Source: CAVZBW01 sp963773635 (GTDB lineage: Bacteria > Actinomycetota > Acidimicrobiia > Acidimicrobiales > RAAP-2). Taken from it: a stretch of DNA of 64,000 nt. Below the pieces are notes generated by a model. The model saw only the letters and a program-made list of their open reading frames with translations. It did not search any database and was not told where the DNA came from. The stretch's first letter is position 1; each line of letters opens with the position of its first letter. The position numbers were made by a program, and so were the translations under genes. Location of the stretch: the NCBI GenBank assembly GCA_963773635.1, contig CAVZBW010000005.1:2976001-3040000 (forward strand), read 5' to 3'. Of this stretch, positions 32,829 to 42,259 are shown one piece after another.

Positions 32829-33308
32829 TCAGGTGCGCCGGGCCGAGAAGAAGTCGTCGAGGAGCGATGCCGAGCGCTCGGACAGCAAGCCACCGAGGAC
32901 CTCCAGCTCGTGGTTGAGCCGCGGATCCACGCAGAGGTTGTACAGGGTGCCGCAGGCGCCGGCCTTGGGGTCGTCGGCGCCAAACACGAGTCGGCGGACC
33001 CGTGCGGCCACCAGGGCGCCGGCGCACATCGGGCACGGCTCCAGGGTGACCACGACCGTGGCGTCGGACAGACGCCACCGGCCGAGGGCCCTTGCGGCGT
33101 CCTGCAGCGCCAGGACCTCGGCGTGCGCGGTCGGGTCGCCCAGGCGCTCGCGCTCGTTGTGGCGACTCGCCACCACCGAACCCTCCGCCAGGACGACGCA
33201 TCCGATCGGCACGTCCCCGTGATCGAGGGCGCGCGCCGCCTCCTCGAGGGCGAGCGCCATGGCCTCCTCGTCGGAGGTGACGGCGCGCGGCGGTCCAGGT
33301 ATTGCCAT
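32829..33308 (-). CDS. tadA: tRNA-specific adenosine deaminase TadA
   Basis: TadA converts A34 to inosine in tRNA-Arg(ACG). The 159 residues have the zinc-binding HAE motif (PTAHAEVLAL), which includes the catalytic Glu, and the PCxxC motif (LEPCPMCAGAL), with a helical C-terminus (LLSERSASLLDDFF). I chose the ATG at 33308 because longer frames run into the tRNA gene. It starts four bases after tRNA-Ser(GGA) on the same strand, so it is probably transcribed with that tRNA. Confidence 0.93.
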   Translation of the reverse strand: MAIPGPPRAVTSDEEAMALALEEAARALDHGDVPIGCVVLAEGSVVASRHNERERLGDPTAHAEVLALQDAARALGRWRLSDATVVVTLEPCPMCAGALVAARVRRLVFGADDPKAGACGTLYNLCVDPRLNHELEVLGGLLSERSASLLDDFFSARRT

Positions 33309-33312
33309 CGAG

Positions 33313-33397
33313 CGGAGGAGGTGGGATTTGAACCCACGGTGGGTTGCCCCACACACGATTTCCAATCGTGCCGATTCGGCCGCTCTCGCACTCCTCC
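33313..33397 (-). tRNA. tRNA-Ser (anticodon GGA)
   Basis: 85 bases with acceptor GGAGGAG/CTCCTCC, a long variable arm and anticodon loop TTGGAAA, giving anticodon GGA. Together with tRNA-Ser(CGA) it brackets tadA. Confidence 0.95.
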
Positions 33398-33524
33398 AGA
33401 CCACGGCCCGTCACGGGGGCTCGCTCGCCGCAGCTTCCGTGACGCCTCGCCGGGTGGGCAACCACGCTACCGGAGCTGCCGCACGCCTCGGTTCTCCGTC
33501 GGGCGACTACGATTGATCCCTCGC

Positions 33525-33656
33525 GCCGGCGCTGGGTGCGGTGGCCGGGTCCTGCGCAACGGTCGCTCGTGAACCGAGTCAGGGTCGGAAGGCAGCAGCT
33601 CTCAGCGGGTCAGGCCGTGTGCCGTAGCAAACCTGGCTGCCGCACCGAGCGCCGGC
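33525..33656 (+). ncRNA. ffs: Signal recognition particle RNA (small bacterial type)
   Basis: The hallmark domain IV reads GTCAGGGTCGGAAGGCAGCA, with the GGAAG tetraloop region and the asymmetric internal loop. The ends GCCGGCGCTGGGTGCGG and CCGCACCGAGCGCCGGC pair along 17 positions, which fixes the limits. It lies just upstream of dnaX, a frequent order in actinobacteria. Confidence 0.9.
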
Positions 33657-33671
33657 GCAACATCGAGCCCG

Positions 33672-33677
33672 TAGGCT
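33672..33677 (+). promoter_or_regulatory. -10 element of leaderless dnaX (TAGGCT)
   Basis: TAGGCT lies seven bases before the GTG start of dnaX. Confidence 0.45.
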
Positions 33678-33684
33678 GCCGACC

Positions 33685-35458
33685 GTGCCCAGCGATGGTC
33701 AGCAGGAGGCGGTGGCCGAGGACCAGGGATTCGTGTCCCTCTACCGGCGATTCCGGCCGGGCCGTTTCGCCGAGCTCCGTGGCCAGCCCCACGTCGTGCG
33801 TGCCCTCACGGCCGCGGTCCGGGAGGGCAACGTTGCTCACGCCTACCTCTTTAGCGGTCCGAGGGGGACCGGTAAGACCTCGGCGGCCCGGATCCTGGCA
33901 CGAGCCCTCAACTGCGCCGCCCCGGAGGACGGCGAGCCCTGTGGCCGCTGCGCGTCGTGCCTGGAGATCGCCCGTGGCACGTCGCTCGACGTCCACGAGC
34001 TGGACGCTGCCTCCAACAACGGAGTCGAGGCCATGCGCGACCTGGTGGCGCATGCCGCGCTCAGCACGCCCGGACGGTGGAAGGTCTACATCGTCGACGA
34101 GGTCCACATGCTGTCCAACGCGGCGGCCAATGCCCTCTTGAAGACCCTGGAGGAGCCTCCCGGCCACGTCGTCTTCGTCCTCGCGACCACCGATCCGCAA
34201 AAGGTGCCGCCGACCATCAGGAGCAGGACCCAGCACTTCGAGCTCGGGCTCATCGGTGCCGAGACCCTCGAGACCCTGTTGCGTGACGTTCGGGAGCAAG
34301 CGGGCCTCGAGATCGACGACGAGGTGATCGCGGCGGCCGTACGTCGGGGGCGTGGATCGGCTCGGGACGCCCTCTCTGCCCTGGATCAGATGGTGGCGCT
34401 CGGGGGGGCCTACGAGGGTCGCCCCACGGTTGGCGGGGTCACCGGGCTCCTGGCCGACGAGGACGCCTCGTCCTTGCTCGTCGCCGTGGCCGGGTTGCAC
34501 GAGGCTGGCTGGGGCCCTCAGCAGTTGGCGGGGGAACTGGTTGACGAGCTCCGGCAGGCCTTCCTGCTGACCCTCGCGCCCAATCTCTCCGAGGCCGCCG
34601 GCACCGACCGGGCGCGGCTCGAGGAGATGGGGAAGTCGCTGGGGCTCGCCAAGGTGGTCCGGGGAATGGAGTTGCTGGGCCGCGCCCAGGTCGAGATGCG
34701 CGACGCTCCCGATGCTCGGGTGGTTCTGGAGATCGCCCTCGTGCGCCTCGTCCGTCCCGAGCTGGACGAGACCCCGGAGGCGATTATCGAGCGCCTGGCC
34801 CGTCTCGAGCGCACCGTCCGGTCGTCCGCGACGTCGGAGCCGCCTCATCCTCCGGGCACGGCGCCCCCGGCCCCGTCCAGCACCGCCCCTCCCGGCACCG
34901 CGCCGCCCAGAACGGCCCAGGCGAAGGCCGCGCCCTCGGGCGCCGCGCCGCTGCCGCTCCGGCCCGCCGGCAGCGGCGCCGCCAAAGGCTCCGGCGGCGC
35001 CCGAGCCTCCGACCGCCGGGTCCTCGGAGGGCGGAGGTGCTGCCGAGGCGCCACCCTTCCCGGACCGGGACAGCGTCGTCGAGGCCTGGGGAGATCACAT
35101 CCTGCGTGGCCTGCCCGCCCGGGCCAAGGCGTTTTGCAGCGCCGGGCGGTTTGTCGAGGTGGACGAGGGGGCGGCCTACTTTGCCCTTCCCAACGCCGCC
35201 CATCGAGACCGCTGCGAGGACGTGCGCCCGCTGCTCGAGACCGCGCTCTCCGAGTACTTCCACCAACCGGTGGTGATCCGGCTCGTGGTCGAGGGCCAGA
35301 CGGACGCCCCGGACACCGGTCGCCCGGCCGTAGAAGCGGACCCCTCTGAGGGCGTCGAATTCGATCCGGACGACCTCTCCGCGCAGGTGGAGGCCGAGTC
35401 CGAGGCGCAGGCCCGCTTGCTCGATGCCTTTCCTGGTGCACAAGAGGTCGCGGAGTAG
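33685..35458 (+). CDS. dnaX: DNA polymerase III subunit gamma/tau, frameshifted
   Basis: This is the clamp-loader ATPase. Walker A SGPRGTGKTSAARILA lies near residue 53, the zinc module CAAPEDGEPCGRCASC near 75, Walker B VYIVDEVHML near 135 and SRC-like IRSRTQHF near 176. After a Pro/Ala-rich linker the frame changes by +1 somewhere in 34940-34990. The second frame gives the C-terminal part (RDSVVEAWGDHILRGLPA and ALSEYFHQPVVIRLVVEG) and stops at 35458. Bridged length is about 590 residues. Known programmed dnaX frameshifts are -1, so this is more likely a sequencing indel in G/C-rich sequence. recR follows after two bases. Confidence 0.9.
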
Positions 35459-35460
35459 CG

Positions 35461-36063
35461 GTGTACACGCCGCCGCTCCGCGCCCTCATCGACGAGCTCG
35501 GCAGACTCCCGGGCATCGGTCCCAAGTCCGCCCAACGACTCGCCTTTCACCTCCTCAGGGTGCCCGAGGAGGACGCACTGCGCCTGTCCGACGCCATTGT
35601 TGCCCTGAAGCGCCACACCACCTTGTGCGGACGGTGCTTCAACGTGGCGGAGCGGGGACAGCTGTGCTCGGTCTGCACCGACGACCGTCGGGATCCTCAC
35701 GTCCTCTGCGTCGTGGAGGACCCCCGCGACGTGGTGGCGGTCGAGCGGACCAGGCAATTTGGGGGGCGCTACCACGTCCTGCAGGGCTCCCTCAATCCCC
35801 TGGAGGGGATCGGCCCCGACCAGCTGCGCGTCAAGGAGCTGTTGCAGCGCGTGGAGGAAGAGGAGGTTTCCGAGGTCATCCTCTGCACCAACCCCAACCT
35901 CGAGGGTGAAGCCACCTCGATGTACCTGGCCCGTCTGATCGCCCCGCTCGGGGTACGTGTCACCCGTCTGGCCAGCGGTCTCCCAGTGGGAGGGGACCTC
36001 GAGTACGCCGACGAGCTCACCCTGGGGCGGGCCCTGGAGGGGCGACGGACGCTCGAACCTTGA
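35461..36063 (+). CDS. recR: Recombination mediator protein RecR
   Basis: RecR works with RecF and RecO in gap repair. The 200 residues have the helix-hairpin-helix LGRLPGIGPKSAQRLAFHLL at the N-terminus, the zinc-finger cysteines CGRCFNVAERGQLCSVCTD near residue 58, and a Toprim domain with VVEDPRDVVAVE, and TNPNLEGEATSMYLA near 143. The GTG start follows the dnaX stop by two bases, so the genes are translated as a unit. Confidence 0.95.
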   Translation: MYTPPLRALIDELGRLPGIGPKSAQRLAFHLLRVPEEDALRLSDAIVALKRHTTLCGRCFNVAERGQLCSVCTDDRRDPHVLCVVEDPRDVVAVERTRQFGGRYHVLQGSLNPLEGIGPDQLRVKELLQRVEEEEVSEVILCTNPNLEGEATSMYLARLIAPLGVRVTRLASGLPVGGDLEYADELTLGRALEGRRTLEP

Positions 36064-36204
36064 CCAACCGAAGCGGGCTCCGCTCCCGGCGTCGGCGGGT
36101 TTTCCAAAAGGTTTAGTCATCTCACAGCGGGGTGCCAGCTGGGTCCCAAGGTCGAATGGTCACATCTGGGCAGTGGCGGCGACAGCGCGGCCGAGGAGGA
36201 CCAT

Positions 36205-36579
36205 ATGAAACCCAAAATTGCCAGGACCCTCGCGATCGGTTCGGTGACGGCAGCGGCATTCGGCATCTCGCTCGGGGCGACGGCGGCGCTCTCGGGGGCC
36301 TCGACCAGCGCCAGCTCCAACCCCTCGGCGTCGGTCACGGCCAGCAACGACGCGTCCGGCTCGGGCTCTTCGGGCGGCTCGGGTTCCTCGGGCGGATCGC
36401 CCTCGACGTCGGCCCCCAATGGCGGCCCGGCTTCCAACGGTGGCTCTTCCAATGAGATGCCCTCCGGCGGCTCGGGTCACCCAGGGGGACCTTGCCCGAA
36501 CATGTCCGGGGGTTCGGGCTCCTCGAGCTCCGGCTCCTCGAGCTCCGGCAGCTCGAGCTCGGGCGGCTCGGGATCGTGA
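36205..36579 (+). CDS. Secreted Ser/Gly-rich low-complexity protein
   Basis: The 124 residues begin with a signal peptide (MKPKIARTLAIGSVTAAAFG and an Ala-rich cleavage region near residue 30). The rest is almost wholly Ser and Gly, with a single Cys in PGGPCPNMSG. AGGAGGA lies a few bases before the ATG. Such a chain would be unstructured outside the cell; no function can be given. The frame is supported by the signal peptide and ribosome site, since low-complexity GC-rich DNA can otherwise mimic a gene. Confidence 0.6.
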   Translation: MKPKIARTLAIGSVTAAAFGISLGATAALSGASTSASSNPSASVTASNDASGSGSSGGSGSSGGSPSTSAPNGGPASNGGSSNEMPSGGSGHPGGPCPNMSGGSGSSSSGSSSSGSSSSGGSGS

Positions 36580-36676
36580 TCGAGTGGGGCCGTCGGGGTT
36601 CAGGACTCCGGCGGCCTCCTCTCGCCGTCATCGGCGGTCCGTCCGGAAGTGGGTGGTGCTGAGGCACACTTGAGGG

Positions 36677-37249
36677 GTGCCCCGCCGCCCAAGGGAGAAC
36701 GACCGCCATCTCTGGTTGTTGCGTCACGCCAAGACCCTGCAGGACCCACCGCCGGGTGGCGCCGACCGTGACCGATGCCTGGCCCCTCGCGGTCAGCGCG
36801 ACGCGGATGCGATGGGTGCCCGCCTGGCTGCGGACTCCAAGAGGGGCAAGTTCTCCGGCCTCGACGGCGTGGCGCGCCCCGGCTTGGTTCTGTCGTCGAG
36901 CGCCACCCGGGCGGCACAGACGGCCCAACGAGTGTGGGCCAAGGTGTCGGATCCCCCGCCGATTCGCTACCTCGACTCGCTTTACGCGGCCACGCCGCGA
37001 GAGGTGCTGCGTCAGGTCGCCCAGGCCGGACCGGACCTGTCCGCCGTCATGGTGGTCGGGCACAACCCGACCGCCCAGGAGCTGGCCATCGAGCTTGTCG
37101 ACCGTCATGACAAGGCCGGACGCAAGCTCTTGGGGCGCCAGACGCTCGCCACGTGCGCGCTGGTCGTTTACCGGTTCCGCGCCAAGAGCTGGGGCGAGCT
37201 CGATCTCGGCGAGGGATCCGTGGTCGCCATCCTGGTTCCTCCCTACTGA
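36677..37249 (+). CDS. sixA: SixA-type histidine phosphatase
   Basis: The 190-residue protein has the RHG-type motif LWLLRHAKT near residue 12, whose histidine forms the phosphohistidine intermediate, and the second catalytic histidine in VMVVGHNPTAQE near residue 118. The length is close to that of SixA-like phosphohistidine phosphatases. The target is unknown. The GTG start was used because the frame before it is not protein-like. Confidence 0.82.
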   Translation: MPRRPRENDRHLWLLRHAKTLQDPPPGGADRDRCLAPRGQRDADAMGARLAADSKRGKFSGLDGVARPGLVLSSSATRAAQTAQRVWAKVSDPPPIRYLDSLYAATPREVLRQVAQAGPDLSAVMVVGHNPTAQELAIELVDRHDKAGRKLLGRQTLATCALVVYRFRAKSWGELDLGEGSVVAILVPPY

Positions 37250-37300
37250 ACCCCGTCGGAAGGGGATCGCGAGAGTGCCCGGCTCAGCCCGGGCCGCGGC

Positions 37301-38486
37301 TCAGGCCAGCGTCCGGACCACCAGGGCGTCGCCCTGCCCCCCGCCGCCGCAGAGCGCGACGGCAGCGGTCCCGCCGCCACGCCGGCGCAGCTCGTAGAGG
37401 GCGGTGAGAGCCACCCGGGTGCCCGACATGCCCACCGGGTGGCCGAGGGCGATGGCGCCCGCCGTTGACGTTGACCTTGCTCTCGGGGATGCCGAGCTCG
37501 TCCATGGAGGCCAGGCCGACCGCGGCGAAGGCCTCGTTGATCTCGAACAGGTCGACGCCGTCGTTGTCCAGCCCCACCTTTGCGAGGGCTCGCAGGATGG
37601 CTCGGGACGGCTGGTGCAGCAGGGAGTTGTCGGGACCTGCGACCTGCCCGTAGCTGACGAACTCTCCGAGGGGGGCGAGGCCCAGCGCCTCCGCCTTGGC
37701 CCGGGAGGTCACGATCACGGCGGCACCGCCATCGGAGATCTGCGAGGCGTTACCGGCGGTGATGGTGCCCTCCTTGTCGAAGGCCGGCTTCAGGGCGGAG
37801 AGGGACTCCGCGGTGGTGCCGGGCCGGACCCCTTCGTCGGTGTCGACGACGATCGGCTCGCCGCGGCGCTGGGGCACGCTCACCGGAACGATCTCCTCCG
37901 CCATCCGACCCTCCTTGATGGCGGCCGCCGCCTTCTCGTGGGAGCTGGCCGCAAAGGCGTCCTGGCGCTCCCGGCTCACGCCGACCTTCTTGTTGTAGCG
38001 CTCGGTCGAGAGCCCCATGGCGTCATGGTCGAAGGCGTCCGTGAGGCCGTCGTGCATCATCGAGTCCACCAGGGTGGCGTCGCCCAACCGGAAACCGGCG
38101 CGTGCCCCCGCCAGCAGGTGCGGGGCCTGGGTCATGGACTCCATTCCCCCGGCCACCACGATCTCGGCGTCCCCGGCCGCGATCATCTGGTCGGCGAGGT
38201 AGATGGTGTTGAGGCCGGAGAGGCACACCTTGTTGACGGTGGTCGCCGGCACGCTCAACGGGATGCCGGCCTTGGCGGCCGCCTGGCGTGCCGTGATCTG
38301 GCCTTGTCCGGCGAGGAGCACGTGACCCATGAGGACGTAATCGACCTGGTCCGGGCTCAGGCCGGCACGCTCGAGAGCCGACTGGATGGCGAATCCTCCG
38401 AGGTCCATGGCGGTGAAGCCGGCAAAGGCGCCGGAGAGCTTCCCGATCGGAGTCCTGGCTCCTGCGACGATGACCGAACCGGGCAT
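37301..38486 (-). CDS. Acetyl-CoA acetyltransferase (thiolase), frameshifted
   Basis: It condenses two acetyl-CoA to acetoacetyl-CoA, or runs in reverse. The ATG at 38486 follows GGAGGTC by eight bases. The active-site cysteine is in NKVCLSGLNTIYLADQM near residue 90, and EINEAFAAVGLASM is near 335. After NVNGG near 37460 the frame breaks by one extra base at GGCGGGCGCC; corrected, it continues with the GxAxGHP histidine motif (AIALGHPVG), then the CGGGGQG cysteine, and stops at 37301. The intact length is about 394 residues, normal for the family. It fits as the first step of the ethylmalonyl-CoA genes nearby. Confidence 0.88.
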
Positions 38487-38600
38487 AACGATGACCTCCG
38501 AAAGATGCGCTTGTTGGCCGGCGGGCGCCCTCGGCGGGCGCACCACCAGGTTGGTTGGGCCGGCTAGCTGACCGGCCGGTAACCCATACTACGGGCCCGG

Positions 38601-38606
38601 TATCGT
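38601..38606 (+). promoter_or_regulatory. -10 element of leaderless ccr (TATCGT)
   Basis: TATCGT lies eight bases before the ATG at 38615. Confidence 0.5.
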
Positions 38607-38614
38607 CGTTGCCC

Positions 38615-39955
38615 ATGGATCAGATCCTCCAGGCCGTCATCGACGGGGCCCCCGGCGACGAGCTGGCACAAATGCCCCTTCCAGAGTCCTATCGGGCGGC
38701 GTTCGTCCGGAGGGACGAGGTCGAGATGTTCGCGGGGGTGGAGTCCGACGACAAGGACCCTCGCAAGTCGCTCCACGTCGATCGGGTCGCCCTCCCCGAG
38801 CTGGCACCCGACGAGGCCTACGTCGCGGTCATGGCCTCCTCCATCAACTTCAACACCGTGTGGACCTCGATCTTCGAGCCCCTTCCCACCTTCGGCTTCC
38901 TGGACCGGCTCGGCAAGGAGGGCAAGTGGGGCGCCCGGCACGCGCTCGACTACCACGTGGTGGGCTCCGACGCCGCCGGGGTGGTGCTCCGGGTGGGCTC
39001 GGCGGTCCGCAAGTGGAGGCCCGGTGACCGGGTCACCGTGCACTGCAACTACGTGGACGACCAGGATCCGTCCGCGCACGACGACTCGATACTGGCCGAT
39101 AACCAGCGAATCTGGGGATTCGAGTCCAACTTCGGCGGCCTGGCCGACGTCACCGTCGTCAAGGCCAACCAGCTGATGCCCAAGCCCAGGCATCTGAGCT
39201 GGGAAGAGGCGGCGGTCAATGCCCTCTGCAACTCCACTGCCTACCGGATGCTCGTGTCCCGCAATGGTGCTCCGCTCGCCCAGGGGGAGCGCGTCCTCGT
39301 GTGGGGCGCCACCGGGGGTCTCGGCAGCTTCGCCGTCCAGTACGTCCTCAACGGGGGTGCGGTCCCGGTCGGCGTCGTGTCCTCTCCCGAGAAGGTGTCC
39401 CTGCTGCACGAGCTGGGCGTCGAAGCCGTTATCGACCGCCGGGCGGCGGGATACCGGTTCTGGTCGGACGAGCACACTCAGGACGAACGCGAATGGCGTC
39501 GCCTCGGCAAGGACATCCGGGCGCTCGTCGGCGAGGACCCCGACATCGTCTTCGAGCATCCCGGGCGCCAGACCATGGGTGCGTCCGTCTTTGTGTGCAA
39601 GCGGGGAGGGACGATCGTCACGTGCGCCGCGACGTCGGGGTACATGATCGAGTACGACAACCGCCATCTGTGGATGAAGCTGAAGACCATCAAGGGCTCG
39701 CACTTCGCGAATTACCGAGAAGCCTGGAACGCGAACCAGCTGGTGTGCGAGGGCAAGATCCTCCCTCCCCTCTCCGCGGTCTATCCGCTGGTCGAGGTGG
39801 GCGAGGCGACCTTGCAGGTGCAGCGGAACCTGCACGAGGGCAAGATCGGCGTACTGTGCCTGGCTCCCTCGGAGGGCCTCGGCATCGAGGATCCCGAGCT
39901 GCGCGCCCGGGTGGGAGAGGAGCGGATCACCTTGTTTCGGAGGCACGGCGCATGA
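38615..39955 (+). CDS. ccr: Crotonyl-CoA carboxylase/reductase
   Basis: Ccr reduces crotonyl-CoA with NADPH and fixes CO2 to give ethylmalonyl-CoA, the signature step of the ethylmalonyl-CoA pathway. The 446 residues match the usual length. Features include SSINFNTVWTSIFEP, HVVGSDAAGVVLRVG, the dinucleotide loop VWGATGGLGSFAVQY near residue 231, and the FEHPGRQTMGASVFVCKRGG segment typical of Ccr. The in-frame start at 38555 lies in promoter sequence, so the ATG at 38615 was chosen. The epimerase gene overlaps its stop (ATGA). Confidence 0.95.
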   Translation: MDQILQAVIDGAPGDELAQMPLPESYRAAFVRRDEVEMFAGVESDDKDPRKSLHVDRVALPELAPDEAYVAVMASSINFNTVWTSIFEPLPTFGFLDRLGKEGKWGARHALDYHVVGSDAAGVVLRVGSAVRKWRPGDRVTVHCNYVDDQDPSAHDDSILADNQRIWGFESNFGGLADVTVVKANQLMPKPRHLSWEEAAVNALCNSTAYRMLVSRNGAPLAQGERVLVWGATGGLGSFAVQYVLNGGAVPVGVVSSPEKVSLLHELGVEAVIDRRAAGYRFWSDEHTQDEREWRRLGKDIRALVGEDPDIVFEHPGRQTMGASVFVCKRGGTIVTCAATSGYMIEYDNRHLWMKLKTIKGSHFANYREAWNANQLVCEGKILPPLSAVYPLVEVGEATLQVQRNLHEGKIGVLCLAPSEGLGIEDPELRARVGEERITLFRRHGA

Positions 39956-40374
39956 GCGGGACCCCAGGCGGGATGTTGACCGAGATCGACCATGTGGCGA
40001 TCGCGGTCCGGGATCTCGAAGAGGCCATTGCGTGGTACCGGGAGGTCTTCGGAGCCGAGGTCGTCCATCGCGAGCTGGTCGAGCGTGATGGGGTGGAAGA
40101 GGCCCTCATCAAGGTGGCGGACTCTTACGTGCAGCTGCTGAGCCCGAGCCGGCCCGACTCGACCGTGGCCCGTTTCCTCGAGAGCCGGGGCGAGGGTATC
40201 CATCACGTGGGATACCGGGTCGAGGACTGCGCCGCCGCGCTCGCCACGGTCCAGGCCCACGGCGGCAGGACCATCGACCAGGAGCCCCGGCCGGGCTCGA
40301 GGGGAACCACCGTCGCCTTCGTCCATCCCAAAGCGTCCTTTGGCACCCTGATCGAGCTGGTCGAGGAGCCCTGA
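39952..40374 (+). CDS. epi: Ethylmalonyl-/methylmalonyl-CoA epimerase
   Basis: A VOC-fold protein of 140 residues that interconverts the 2R and 2S forms of methylmalonyl-CoA or ethylmalonyl-CoA. The metal-binding histidine and glutamates are in TEIDHVAIAVRDLE, GEGIHHVGYRVEDC and GTLIELVEEP. Its ATG overlaps the ccr stop, so it is coupled to Ccr, which makes the substrate, and the mutase that uses the product is nearby. A second ATG at 39973 is closer to the conserved start. Confidence 0.9.
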   Translation: MSGTPGGMLTEIDHVAIAVRDLEEAIAWYREVFGAEVVHRELVERDGVEEALIKVADSYVQLLSPSRPDSTVARFLESRGEGIHHVGYRVEDCAAALATVQAHGGRTIDQEPRPGSRGTTVAFVHPKASFGTLIELVEEP

Positions 40375-40440
40375 GCCCGCCGGGCCCGACGAACACGCGG
40401 GCCCGGCCAGGCGGCTTTCCTCTTCCGAGCAGTGCTCCGG

Positions 40441-40446
40441 TAGCCT
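40441..40446 (+). promoter_or_regulatory. -10 element of leaderless pccB (TAGCCT)
   Basis: TAGCCT lies eight bases before the ATG at 40455. Confidence 0.45.
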
Positions 40447-40454
40447 TCGCCGCC

Positions 40455-42008
40455 ATGGAGCACGCAATGACCGAACGGCTCGAGGAGCTGCAACGCCGTA
40501 AGGAGACGGCGGTACACGCGGGGAGCCCGGCCGCAGTCGAGCGCCAGCACGGACGCGGGAAGATGACCGCCCGCGAGCGCCTCGACTACCTCCTCGACGA
40601 GGGCTCCTTCCAGGAGCTCGACATGCTCGCCCGGACGCGGGCGCCGGGGGTTCCCGAGAGCCGCCGCCCCTACACCGACGGCGTCGTCGTCGGCATGGGG
40701 ACGATCGACGACCGGAGGGTCTGCGTCTTCAGCCAGGACTTCACGGTCAACGGCGGGTCTCTCGGCGAGGTCTTCGGCGAGAAGGTGCACAAAGTCATGG
40801 ACCTTGCGACATCGCTCGGCGTCCCCGTGATCGGCATCAACGACGGTGGCGGTGCACGGGTCCAGGAGGGCGTGGTCGGGCTCCACTATTTCGGTGGCAT
40901 CTTCAAGCGCAACGTCGACGCCTCGGGGGTGATCCCCCAGATCAGCGTCGTGATGGGTTCGTGCGCCGGTGGGGCGGTGTACTCGCCGGCGATGACCGAC
41001 TTCATCTTCATGGTCCAGGGGACCTCGCACATGTTCATCACCGGCCCCGACGTGGTCAAGACGGTCACAGGTGAGGACGTGACGCTCGAGGAGCTCGGCG
41101 GGGCCATGAGCCACGCCACCAAGTCGGGTGTCGCCACCTTCGTCTGTGCGGACGAGAAGTCCTGTCTGGACGAGGTTCGCTACCTGTTCTCGATGCTTCC
41201 CTCCAACAACCTGGAGGAGCCGCCGGCGGTCCTTGCCACCGACGACCCCGGCCGCGCCACCCCGGAGCTGGTGGGGCTCATCCCGGCGTCGCCCAACCAG
41301 CCCTACGACATGAAGAAGGTCATCGGTGGCGTGCTGGACGACGGGGAGTTCCTCGAGACCCACGCCCACTGGGCCATGTCCATCACCTGCGGGTTCGGCC
41401 GCCTCAACGGCCGGGTCGTGGGCGTGGTGGGCAACCAGCCGGCCGTGCTCGCCGGCGTGCTCGACATCGACTCGTCCGAGAAGGCGGCCCGCTTCGTGCG
41501 GACCTGCGACGCCTTCAACATCCCGTTGATCACTTTCGTGGACGTGCCCGGCTTCATGCCCGGGACCGATCAGGAGTACGGCGGGATCATCCGCCACGGC
41601 GCGAAGCTGCTGTACGCGTACTGCGAGTCGAGCGTCCCGAGGATCCAGGTGATCACGCGCAAGGCGTACGGCGGCGCCTACGTCGTCATGAACTCCAAGT
41701 CGATCGGCGCGGACCTGGCCTTTGCGTGGCCGTCGGCCGAGCTTGCGGTCATGGGACCGCAGGGCGCGGTCGAGATCGTCTACCGGCGGGAGCTCGCCGA
41801 GGCGGCCGATCCCCCCGCCCGGCGCAACGAGCTGGTGGACGAGTACACCGAGCGCTTCGCCAACCCCTACGTCGCGGCCGAGCGCGGCTACGTCGACGAC
41901 GTCATCGATCCGGCCGATACGCGCCGTGTCCTGATCCGCAGCCTCGAGATGCTCATCTCCAAGCGCGAGGAACTCCCTCGCCGCAAGCACGGGAACATGC
42001 CGCTGTGA
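40455..42008 (+). CDS. pccB: Propionyl-CoA carboxylase beta subunit (carboxyltransferase)
   Basis: This subunit moves CO2 from biotin to propionyl-CoA to form methylmalonyl-CoA. The 517 residues carry the two crotonase-like halves, with VIGINDGGGARVQEGV near residue 126, MGSCAGGAVYSPAMTDF near 162, FVDVPGFMPGTDQEYGG near 359 and RKAYGGAYVVMNSKS near 400. A small epsilon-like gene overlaps the stop. The biotin-carrying alpha subunit is not in the window. Confidence 0.93.
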   Translation: MEHAMTERLEELQRRKETAVHAGSPAAVERQHGRGKMTARERLDYLLDEGSFQELDMLARTRAPGVPESRRPYTDGVVVGMGTIDDRRVCVFSQDFTVNGGSLGEVFGEKVHKVMDLATSLGVPVIGINDGGGARVQEGVVGLHYFGGIFKRNVDASGVIPQISVVMGSCAGGAVYSPAMTDFIFMVQGTSHMFITGPDVVKTVTGEDVTLEELGGAMSHATKSGVATFVCADEKSCLDEVRYLFSMLPSNNLEEPPAVLATDDPGRATPELVGLIPASPNQPYDMKKVIGGVLDDGEFLETHAHWAMSITCGFGRLNGRVVGVVGNQPAVLAGVLDIDSSEKAARFVRTCDAFNIPLITFVDVPGFMPGTDQEYGGIIRHGAKLLYAYCESSVPRIQVITRKAYGGAYVVMNSKSIGADLAFAWPSAELAVMGPQGAVEIVYRRELAEAADPPARRNELVDEYTERFANPYVAAERGYVDDVIDPADTRRVLIRSLEMLISKREELPRRKHGNMPL

Positions 42009-42229
42009 CCGCCGAGCCGCTCGGGCTGAGCCCTCGTCCCCAGCCGGAACCCGACATCCTCGCCGTGCTGGCGGCAGCGGTCGACCAGGCCTGGCCCCGA
42101 CCGGCGACGGCGCCCGCCGCCGGTGACCGGCAGCCCGACCACCTCCGCTGGCGCTTCAGCGGGAGATGGTGGGCGCAACCAACCGTCGCCCGCCGGGACC
42201 GGCCTTGGATGGCCGCCGCCACCGGCTAA
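42005..42229 (+). CDS. Acyl-CoA carboxylase epsilon-like subunit
   Basis: A 74-residue ORF whose GTG overlaps the pccB stop (GTGA). Actinobacterial acyl-CoA carboxylases often have a tiny epsilon subunit just after the beta gene. Here PEPDILAVLAAAV near the start and RFSGRWWAQPT near residue 50 match the usual weak pattern of such subunits, which strengthen the alpha-beta complex. Position, overlap and size are the main support. Confidence 0.65.
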   Translation: MTAEPLGLSPRPQPEPDILAVLAAAVDQAWPRPATAPAAGDRQPDHLRWRFSGRWWAQPTVARRDRPWMAAATG

Positions 42230-42259
42230 GAGGAGGCACCACCGACCGGCGTGACCTCC

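Noticed and set aside
34940..34990. A classical -1 dnaX slippery site (A AAA AAG type)
   Set aside because: No such heptamer is present in the linker, and the frame change needed is +1.
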